Origin: Treponema sp.
Lineage (GTDB): Bacteria > Spirochaetota > Spirochaetia > Treponematales > Breznakiellaceae
NCBI GenBank assembly: GCA_031256115.1
Contig: JAIRRF010000187.1
Span: 1-10,555 of the forward strand
Length of the DNA stretch: 10,555 nucleotides
Reading direction: 5' to 3'
In this document: positions 1 to 6,400 of the stretch, one piece after another
How the letters are laid out: the number at the start of each line of letters is the position of its first letter
Position numbering within the stretch: the first letter of the stretch is position 1
Made by a program: the position numbers and the translations under genes
Notes under the pieces: generated by a model
What the model was told of the DNA's origin: nothing
What the model saw: the letters and a program-made list of their open reading frames with translations, nothing else
Databases searched by the model: none

Positions 1-20
1 AAATGTAATCTTTGATTCGG

Positions 21-48
21 ACGCCCCCGATTTTCGGGGGCGTTTTTT
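21..48 (+). terminator. Strong intrinsic terminator-like hairpin before gene 1
   Basis: A perfect 10-bp GC-rich stem (ACGCCCCCGA at 21-30, TCGGGGGCGT at 34-43) with a TTT loop is followed by an unbroken T run to 48, the classic form of a Rho-independent terminator. It either ends a gene lying left of the window or sits in the leader of the next gene. Only 2 nt separate the T run from the AGGAGA ribosome binding site (51-56) of the gene at 62, so no promoter fits between them. Confidence 0.9.
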
Positions 49-61
49 ATAGGAGAAAATT

Positions 62-1054
62 GTGGCAACAGAGTTGGCAAACCTTGAAATTCTTTCCAAC
101 AAGATAAATTTTAATTCCGCTGTCCGGCATATTAAAAGAACCATTAGCATTATGGAAGATGCAGAGGGAAATAAAAATCTGGCGGACCTCCTTTATCAGA
201 TAGAAGACGAGGAAATGGACGGGAACCGTTCCGCCTTGGTGTTGAATATCCTTTTGGTAGACAAAATGGGGTATAAGACCGTTTCGGCTAATTTAAAATC
301 AGTTGTAGAAAATTTATCTTCATTAGCCGCTGAATTTGCAAAATGGAAAGGCATTGACTTAATAGCGGCGTATCATCATCCTGAACTGGGACTTTTGGTT
401 GCAAATCCAAAAATACCGGAGGAGCTTTCGGCTTTCGGCTCATTAAAAAAAAGAGAACTCCTTGTGGTTTACGCAGGTAAAGGAAATGCCCCGGCGGATG
501 ATGATTGTACGAAAGCTGCAGAGCTGGCAATACATCTTTTTGAAGGTACAAAAATAAAAGCTCCCGTTTCTTTTTTAAAGGGTAGTTTTCCGGTAAAACA
601 TATAAAAGAAAAAGCTGTTTCCAAAGGCTCTAAAACAGCTGCCAAAAAACCAAAACCGGGGAAAGCAAAGACAGCCGCCCGTAATATTCACAGCGATGTT
701 AGTGCGGCTGCTCCGGCCGGACAGGTAAAAATGACACCCCGCTATGCTGTGGTTGTACAGAACGAATTTTTCCACAATGGAAATGTTGAAGCCTGGAAGC
801 GAATTATTGCCAGTTATAATGCTGCATATCCAAATCTTCAGGTATATATTTATTACGAAGGTGAACGGATCCAGAATATTAACGCCCTTTTTAAATGGGG
901 AAAGGTAAAACACGGCAGCGCCATTGAATTTGCGGTAGCAGGCAGCAATATAAAGGGCGTAGCCAAACTACAGCGTTATCTGGCACAGGGGGCAAGTCAT
1001 CTATTCGAGGCTTTTCTTCATGGCCCGGTAAGCAGCATACTTAAACTCTTTTGA
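62..1054 (+). CDS. Uncharacterised protein with divergent HPr-like C-terminal domain
   Basis: I do not recognise the 330-aa protein as a whole. The GTG start is supported by AGGAGA at 51-56, 5 nt upstream. It has no signal peptide or membrane segment, so it is probably cytoplasmic. Three parts are visible: an alpha/beta N-terminal region (about 1-180), a Lys/Ala/Pro-rich basic linker (about 184-222) and a compact C-terminal domain (about 226-313). In the last, the predicted order strand (RYAVVVQ), helix (VEAWKRIIASYNAAY), two strands (LQVYIYYEGERI), short helix (NALFKWGKVKHG), strand (AIEFAVAG), helix (VAKLQRYL) matches the PTS phosphocarrier HPr. His238 falls where HPr has His15 at the start of helix 1, but the Arg-Pro that follows in HPr (LHxRPA) is replaced by Gly-Asn. 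The stop overlaps the upstream edge of the PPDK-like gene, so the two are surely cotranscribed. HPr-like fold is inference; phosphocarrier function is not proven. Confidence 0.8.
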   Translation: MATELANLEILSNKINFNSAVRHIKRTISIMEDAEGNKNLADLLYQIEDEEMDGNRSALVLNILLVDKMGYKTVSANLKSVVENLSSLAAEFAKWKGIDLIAAYHHPELGLLVANPKIPEELSAFGSLKKRELLVVYAGKGNAPADDDCTKAAELAIHLFEGTKIKAPVSFLKGSFPVKHIKEKAVSKGSKTAAKKPKPGKAKTAARNIHSDVSAAAPAGQVKMTPRYAVVVQNEFFHNGNVEAWKRIIASYNAAYPNLQVYIYYEGERIQNINALFKWGKVKHGSAIEFAVAGSNIKGVAKLQRYLAQGASHLFEAFLHGPVSSILKLF

Positions 1055-1065
1055 TTAAGGACCAT

Positions 1066-3753
1066 ATGGATACAAGAATACACTTTTTCAGCCAGAGGGA
1101 TGTTATAAAAAATGTTTCTCCCGAATTTCTGGGAATCAGAGGCCGTCAAGCTAACGAATTTGCTGAGCTTAAATTTCCCATTCTTCCGGGTTTTATTATT
1201 GACAGTACTTTGGCTTCAAAGATTGATCCGGGAACAATAAAAAAGGATTTTCTGACGGCGCTGGGAAGAATCAGCGCTTTTACCGGTAAACACTTCGGAG
1301 ATCCGGACAATCCAATGCTGCTTAAGGTAGTTATTTCTTCCAACCTGGCGATTACGAATTATCCGGTCCTTCATAATCTGGGTTTGACAAAACCTGTCAT
1401 AAAAGGGTTTAGTAACTGGGTTGGCAGGGACTTTGCCGTCCGGGAAGTGCTTTTTTTGATCCGAGGGGTGCTAAAAATTGAAGAACGGATCAAAGAACTC
1501 GAAGCTGATATTAAACTGCAAAAAGAAATAAGCGATCAGCTAGCAATGTTGGACCAGGTTTTGTGTATCCGGGGGCCTTCCAACGAACCTGGCAATGAAG
1601 GAAAAAAGCCCGTACCACTTAACAAAAACGCTGAATTTTACATGGATTTTTATGCCGGTTTTTTCCAAAAAGGTTTTTTTGAAAACGCAGAAGAGCAGAT
1701 ACTAATATGTTTGGGTGAAATTTCTTCAATGTTCCGGATGGATAATCAAAACGACAACGATACGGCCTTGATGATTTCCCCTATGGTATACGGAAACTAC
1801 GGAAAAGATTCCTGTTCGGGGGCATACTTTAGCCGTAATGTGGTTACCGGAGAAAAAATTCTTCAGGGCAGTTTCTCCCGGCAGAAAATTAATGAAAGCG
1901 GTTCTTCCGGTCAATCCATAGAAAAGATAGCACCTGTCCACTATAAAGAGCTTAAACGTATTGCATGGACGCTGGAAGACAAGTTTAAGGAAATCCGTCA
2001 AATCCTGTTTACCGTAGAAAACGGAAAGCTATGGCTATTGGAACAGCGTCTGGTTGACAAGAAATCCGCCCAGGCGGACTTAAAACTTCTTTTGGATTTG
2101 GCCAGACGGAAGGTCATCGGTAATGCGGAGTTAATAAAATCCATTGAACCATTACGGCTTAACGAGATCCTTCATCCGGTGATTGATTCCCTTAGCGTAA
2201 AGGGCCTGAAATATTGGAAAGGCGGCATAGCCGGCGCTCCCGGAGCGGCCATAGGCAGGGCCTATTTTAGTACAGGCGCTTTGCTGGAAGCGCATAGGGC
2301 TGCCCGGCAAAAAGGAGAAGACACACGATTTATCCTGATATTGGAATCCTCCTTTGCTGAGGATGTTAAAGCTATTGAACTTAGCACCGGGGTCCTTACC
2401 GCAGAAGGGGGTTATTCGGCACATGCTTCGGTTGTAGCCCGTCAATACGGCAAAGCTTCTCTGGTAGCCCCGGAGATGAAATTTAAAAGAAAAACCGCCG
2501 TATTGGGAGATTTAAGAATTAATGAGGGGGATTATTTAACTCTGCAGGTTCCTTTTTACGGTGAGTGTAATGTTTACCTTGGTACGGCTAAATTGATTGA
2601 GCCTGACCCCAAGAAATCAGGTCTGTTGGACTTTATTGGAATTGCCAAAGGTTTCCTTAACAATTTCCATGTCCGCTGTAATGCCGATACATCAAGGGAT
2701 GCGGCTCTGGCATTAAACTTTGGCGCCGACGGAGTTGGGGTATGCCGGACAGAACATATGTTTTTTCAGGAAGACCGGATTAATATTTTCCGGGAAATGC
2801 TTTTTTTGCCGGATCCAAAAGACCGGGCCGGGGCACTGGCAAAGCTCCAGGTTATGCAAATGAAAGATTTTTACGGGCTCTTTAAAGTTATGGCCGGAAA
2901 GGAAGTGACCATACGGCTTTTGGATTCACCTCTCTATGAATTTATGCCCCATAACGACGAAGAAATGAAAAGCTTTATTTACCACATGCAAAAGATTAAG
3001 GGGAAAAAGATATCCAGGGCGGAGCTTATCGCCGGTGTGGAAGCCCTGCATGAATTTAACCCCATGTTAGGTCACAGGGGCTGCCGTATTGCCGTCTCAT
3101 TCCCGGAAATATATATAATGCAGGTAAAAGCGATCTTTGAAGCAGCTTATAAGCTGTGTTCTGAAAAAATTGATGTCCAACCGGAGATCATGGTTCCTGT
3201 CATTATGAACGCTTCGGAACTAAAACTTATTGCCTTTGGCAAGAAGATCGAAGGAAAAAGTTATACCGGTATTGTAGATATTGAAGAAGAAATAAGAAAG
3301 AAAAAAAAGGCAAAACCGCTGGAATATCAGATTGGAACGATGATAGAACTTCCTGCCGCCGCCCTGGGAGCGGGAGAAATTGCCAAGTACAGCCGGTTTT
3401 TCAGTTTTGGAACCAACGACCTGACCCAAACTACCTTGGGCATTTCCCGGGATGACTTTACTGCCTTTATCTCCGATTACACCCTCTTCGACTTGATTAT
3501 TGGGAACCCCTTTAGTACCCTGGATCCCCGGGTTAAAGAACTAATATCCCTGGCTGTCGAACGGGGACGTCTTACCAGGCCCGATCTGGTCTGCGGTCTC
3601 TGCGGTGAACACGGCGCCAACCCTATTAATGTACGTTTCTGTATGGATGCGGGACTTAACTATGTATCCTGCTCGCCCTATTCTGTGCCTATCGCATTGT
3701 TGGCGGCGGCCCAGGCGGAACTGGAAAAGGCAGAAACAAGACAAAAAGCCTAA
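1066..3753 (+). CDS. PPDK-family PEP-utilising phosphotransferase with degenerate ATP-grasp domain
   Basis: This homologue of pyruvate phosphate dikinase has 895 aa, close to the family's 870-890. I chose ATG 1066 because AAGGA (1057-1061) lies 4 nt upstream; an in-frame TTG at 1051, overlapping the previous stop, has no such site. Residues 1-335 align with the PPDK ATP-grasp domain (LPGF near 40, GNYGKDSCSG near 243, FTVENGKL near 315), but catalytic positions are lost: by hand alignment to Clostridium symbiosum PPDK, Lys22 is Arg25, Arg92 is Ile, Asp321 is Gln, Glu323 is Leu, the AQGEDVVAG stretch is missing, and a charged helical stretch (about 133-166) replaces normal sequence. The swivelling domain keeps His453 in EGGYSAHASVVAR. 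The C-terminal barrel is intact: Arg561 (CRTEHMFF), Arg617 (TIRLLD), Glu761 (MIELP), Asn784-Asp785 (GTNDLTQ), Cys846 (GLCGEHG). It should accept phosphate from PEP on His453 but probably cannot pass it to AMP/ATP, which resembles PTS Enzyme I. Automatic annotation would call it ppdK. Confidence 0.9.
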   Translation: MDTRIHFFSQRDVIKNVSPEFLGIRGRQANEFAELKFPILPGFIIDSTLASKIDPGTIKKDFLTALGRISAFTGKHFGDPDNPMLLKVVISSNLAITNYPVLHNLGLTKPVIKGFSNWVGRDFAVREVLFLIRGVLKIEERIKELEADIKLQKEISDQLAMLDQVLCIRGPSNEPGNEGKKPVPLNKNAEFYMDFYAGFFQKGFFENAEEQILICLGEISSMFRMDNQNDNDTALMISPMVYGNYGKDSCSGAYFSRNVVTGEKILQGSFSRQKINESGSSGQSIEKIAPVHYKELKRIAWTLEDKFKEIRQILFTVENGKLWLLEQRLVDKKSAQADLKLLLDLARRKVIGNAELIKSIEPLRLNEILHPVIDSLSVKGLKYWKGGIAGAPGAAIGRAYFSTGALLEAHRAARQKGEDTRFILILESSFAEDVKAIELSTGVLTAEGGYSAHASVVARQYGKASLVAPEMKFKRKTAVLGDLRINEGDYLTLQVPFYGECNVYLGTAKLIEPDPKKSGLLDFIGIAKGFLNNFHVRCNADTSRDAALALNFGADGVGVCRTEHMFFQEDRINIFREMLFLPDPKDRAGALAKLQVMQMKDFYGLFKVMAGKEVTIRLLDSPLYEFMPHNDEEMKSFIYHMQKIKGKKISRAELIAGVEALHEFNPMLGHRGCRIAVSFPEIYIMQVKAIFEAAYKLCSEKIDVQPEIMVPVIMNASELKLIAFGKKIEGKSYTGIVDIEEEIRKKKKAKPLEYQIGTMIELPAAALGAGEIAKYSRFFSFGTNDLTQTTLGISRDDFTAFISDYTLFDLIIGNPFSTLDPRVKELISLAVERGRLTRPDLVCGLCGEHGANPINVRFCMDAGLNYVSCSPYSVPIALLAAAQAELEKAETRQKA

Positions 3754-4338
3754 CTAATTGTAAGTACCGATAAAATTCATGGTATTTTTGATAATGACAG
3801 TTATTTCCCCGGCGCCTTTGCGGGAATCCGCCATAGAAAGTCCTGCATCATTGGTAAAGGACTGTTCAAAAAATTTTGCAAGGGTGGTATAAAGATCAGA
3901 TTTATTGTAGAACACAAAAGAAACATTAAATCCAGTGGGCCGTGAAACAGTAAATGAAGAAAGCGATTCGATTGGCTTTTTTGCCCAATAAATTGTAGAC
4001 TGGTTCTTGGTAACGTATTTTTCGACTTCATTAAAGCGCAGAGGTATCTGATCATGTTTTTCCCGTAAATAAGGTTCTGTACCTTTGTAATTATAGGAAG
4101 CGGGTTCTATCAGGACATGGAGCTTTTTACCCTGGGATTGGAAAGTAAGACCGTCTCCTTCCGGATAAATTGCCTTTACACCGGAATAGGAAATGACTTC
4201 GTAAACAGAATAACCGGTATTCGCATTAATAAAAGAAGAAATGATATACCCCTGATCCTTGGGCAGTTTATCGCTAATGAATGCATCAAAAAGATTCATT
4301 ACCTTGGGTGTGCCTGCCGTTTCATTCTTTTTTGCCAT
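3754..4338 (-). CDS. Hypothetical protein, 194 aa, last gene of the pta-TPR unit
   Basis: I do not recognise this protein. ATG 4338 is preceded by GGGGGA on the minus strand (4345-4350) at 6 nt, a fair ribosome binding site. It has no signal peptide, membrane helix or cysteine. Alternating hydrophobic stretches (YIISSFI, YSVYEVISY, KLHVLIEPAS, FNVSFVFYN, GEITVIIKN) suggest a largely beta or alpha/beta soluble protein. A helical patch with Leu/Phe (LYTTLAKFFEQSF) lies near 150. It follows the TPR gene by 72 nt on the same strand and probably belongs to the pta transcript, though a separate promoter cannot be excluded. Its TAG stop directly touches the TAA stop of the convergent PPDK-like gene. 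Having its own start signal and codon usage like its neighbours argues that it is real. Confidence 0.75.
   Translation of the reverse strand: MAKKNETAGTPKVMNLFDAFISDKLPKDQGYIISSFINANTGYSVYEVISYSGVKAIYPEGDGLTFQSQGKKLHVLIEPASYNYKGTEPYLREKHDQIPLRFNEVEKYVTKNQSTIYWAKKPIESLSSFTVSRPTGFNVSFVFYNKSDLYTTLAKFFEQSFTNDAGLSMADSRKGAGEITVIIKNTMNFIGTYN
3765..3789 (+). terminator. Weak candidate terminator after the PPDK-like gene
   Basis: TACC (3765-3768) can pair with GGTA (3781-3784), with two more A-T pairs possible around a bulged G, and five T residues follow (3785-3789). The stem is short, so efficiency would be low. It lies inside the 3' coding end of the convergent gene, because the two genes share no intergenic spacer. 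It is the only + strand candidate I see after the PPDK-like stop. Confidence 0.25.
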
Positions 4339-4344
4339 GTTTAT

Positions 4345-4388
4345 TCCCCCGTATAAAGTATACTTTTTTTCCTGTATGCAGGATACGG
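4345..4388 (-). promoter_or_regulatory. Possible leader structure over the start region of the 194-aa gene
   Basis: The 72-nt gap upstream of the gene at 4338 holds nested inverted repeats. CCGTAT (minus strand, 4383-4388) can pair with ATACGG (4349-4354), whose GG is the beginning of the GGGGGA ribosome binding site, and CCTG/CAGG (4371-4382) forms a small inner hairpin. Such pairing could reduce access to the binding site. The stems are short (6 and 4 bp), so a functional role is only a suggestion. Confidence 0.2.
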
Positions 4389-4410
4389 CAAATTCCGGTT
4401 TTCCGCAAGC

Positions 4411-6378
4411 CTAAACAGATGAGTTTGACATAATCCGTTGATATTCTCTTTCATAACGTCCGGCCCCTTCCAAATCCCCCTTTTTTTTTGCAATTAAGTG
4501 CATCCAGTGAAACGGCCTGGGGTCTTTATTGTTTTTTGATATTGCTTCCCTAAAATAATCAAAGGATTTTTCCGGAAACCCCTCACGGTAACTTAAAAGG
4601 CCAAGAGCGGTTGGTATTTCCGAAGATTTTGTAAAGTAGGCGGCTGCCTTTTCTAAAATCATCCGGGCATAGTTCACGCTGCCGGCCCGTTCAATGCAGC
4701 CGCAATATTCTACAAGTAACCCGATATCTTTTGGCTTTTCCAGCAGCAGCGCCCGAAGGTATATGGCTGCGGACCGGTAATTTTCCAGCTTCCGGTAAGA
4801 ATAGGCTAAAACCCGCCGGAGTCCCGGATTGGAAGGATCCCAGGCCAGGAGTGCTTCCAGTTTTTTTACCGCAGTTTTATATTCACGGGTTTTTACCAGG
4901 AACATGGCTTCGTCCCGGCGTATGCTGCGGTTGTCAGGCCAGTTCTCGAGGTATTCCCTGTATGCAAGAGATAGTTTTTTCCCCGATTTTTTTTGTCCCT
5001 CTTCAAAAAGAACCTCTCTGGCGGCAATAAGGCCAAGCCAGGCTTCTTCATGCCTTTTTTGCAGAACCAGGGTTTTGGAAAACCAGCTTTCTGCCGCTTC
5101 CACAAGGCCGATTTTAAGATAGCTTCTGGCCAGGGTATACATTAATTCCGGTTCCGGCCCAAGGCTGTGGATTGCTTTTTGCAAAAGGGTAATGACCCGT
5201 TTAGTATCCTGGGTATGTTCCGATTCATAGAGAATAGAAAACCGGGAAAGGAGATCTTTTTCTCCTCCAAGTTTTTTTGCAGTGTAGAGTGCTCTTTTTA
5301 ATGTTTTGAAATTCCGGCCTTCCCAGGCAGTCAGCATGAGGGCATACCAAAGCTGGATACTTTTGCCGTCTGCCTCCAGTGCCCGGTTCAAGTGGTTTTC
5401 TGCAGCGGAATAATTTTTTAGGTTACGCTGGGCTTCGGCATAGATCGCGTGAATTTCCGGTTCGGAACCCCGTTTTTTTATCCAATCCCGGCACGCATCG
5501 GCAGCCCTGCGCCATTGACCGTTCTTCAAAAAGGAAATAATCATGAACCGGTCAATCAGAATACCGGTCCAGGGCAGATCCGGAAGCTGTGCCCCTTGGG
5601 ATCGGATAATGGAAAGATCCTCGATGGCTTCAGTTTTTCTTCCCAATTCCATATAAATAGATGAACGGTACCAGCGGATCATGGGATCTTCCGGAGAAAA
5701 ATGAATAGCCTGGGTATAGTGTTCTACCGCTTCTTCCAGCAGCCCCAATTCCCTGGAAGCCCTGCCCAGTTCCAGCCGAAGCAGGGGCCCGTCCCTGCCA
5801 TTTTCCAGCACAAAGTGGAGCATTTGAATTCCCAACTGGTATTTTTCATCTTTACAAAGCCTGAGGGCACGGATAAACAGGGCATTTAAATATGCCCGGT
5901 AAATACGTTGATCATCCGGCGCAATTTCCACTGCCTGTTGAAAGATTTCCACCGCAGCGCCGGAACGCCGGGCTTTTAATAGTGCGGCTCCCAAAAGAGC
6001 CAAAATTTGACTGTTGTTTTTTTCCCTTAGAAGAGCTTGCTGTAAATAGTTAATCGCCCGTTGAAAAAATCCCAGGACAAGGCAGCTGCGACCGGCAAAA
6101 AAGTAACCCTGGTATGAATGGGGTTTTTGGGCAATATAGTCGTTAAAAGCCGCCAGAGCTCGGGAATGGTATTCCAAACAGTGAAGAGCCCTGCCAAGGT
6201 AAAGGAATGCCTCGGCGGGGCCCTCGTAATTGGCAATTATTTCTTCCAGAATCATCACCGCTTTGGGATACTCCCTCCGGCTTCCTGCGGCCAAAGCAGC
6301 TTTTAGTCTTTCTTCTCCCTCCCGGGCGCTTCGTCTAAATTCCGATTCGTTGTAATAATCCTGGTCTGATTTTGCCAT
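4411..6378 (-). CDS. Large cytoplasmic tetratricopeptide-repeat (TPR) protein
   Basis: This 655-aa protein is built almost wholly of about 34-residue helical repeats with the TPR pattern (W/Y-x2-L/G ... G/A/S ... Y/F ... A ... P). Clear units lie near 55-88 (AFLYLGRALHCLEYHSRALAAF), 89-122, 123-156 and 198-231 (LGLLEEAVEHYTQAI), and continue to about 640. TPR solenoids are protein-binding scaffolds; the partner cannot be read from sequence. No signal peptide or transmembrane segment is seen, so it is probably cytoplasmic. It starts 22 nt after the pta stop on the same strand, with no recognisable Shine-Dalgarno site before ATG 6378, which suggests coupling to pta translation. There is no other start codon in the spacer. 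Near the 3' end the coding strand carries nine A then five G (4476-4489), a potentially slippery run. Confidence 0.92.
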   Translation of the reverse strand: MAKSDQDYYNESEFRRSAREGEERLKAALAAGSRREYPKAVMILEEIIANYEGPAEAFLYLGRALHCLEYHSRALAAFNDYIAQKPHSYQGYFFAGRSCLVLGFFQRAINYLQQALLREKNNSQILALLGAALLKARRSGAAVEIFQQAVEIAPDDQRIYRAYLNALFIRALRLCKDEKYQLGIQMLHFVLENGRDGPLLRLELGRASRELGLLEEAVEHYTQAIHFSPEDPMIRWYRSSIYMELGRKTEAIEDLSIIRSQGAQLPDLPWTGILIDRFMIISFLKNGQWRRAADACRDWIKKRGSEPEIHAIYAEAQRNLKNYSAAENHLNRALEADGKSIQLWYALMLTAWEGRNFKTLKRALYTAKKLGGEKDLLSRFSILYESEHTQDTKRVITLLQKAIHSLGPEPELMYTLARSYLKIGLVEAAESWFSKTLVLQKRHEEAWLGLIAAREVLFEEGQKKSGKKLSLAYREYLENWPDNRSIRRDEAMFLVKTREYKTAVKKLEALLAWDPSNPGLRRVLAYSYRKLENYRSAAIYLRALLLEKPKDIGLLVEYCGCIERAGSVNYARMILEKAAAYFTKSSEIPTALGLLSYREGFPEKSFDYFREAISKNNKDPRPFHWMHLIAKKKGDLEGAGRYEREYQRIMSNSSV

Positions 6379-6400
6379 ACGGTAAGCAAAAACCGCCCGG

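Noticed and set aside
575..913. 112-codon minus-strand open frame opposite gene 1
   Set aside because: Fully antisense to a gene with a strong start signal and a coherent predicted fold; hydrophobic composition is typical of a reverse-strand shadow.
1051..1065. TTG 1051 as the start of the PPDK-like gene
   Set aside because: No ribosome binding site precedes it, whereas ATG 1066 has AAGGA 4 nt upstream and gives residue numbers that match PPDK.
4351..4363. TATACT/TATAC motifs as a -10 box for the 194-aa gene
   Set aside because: Transcription would start at or within the ribosome binding site, and no -35 box lies 16-18 bp upstream.
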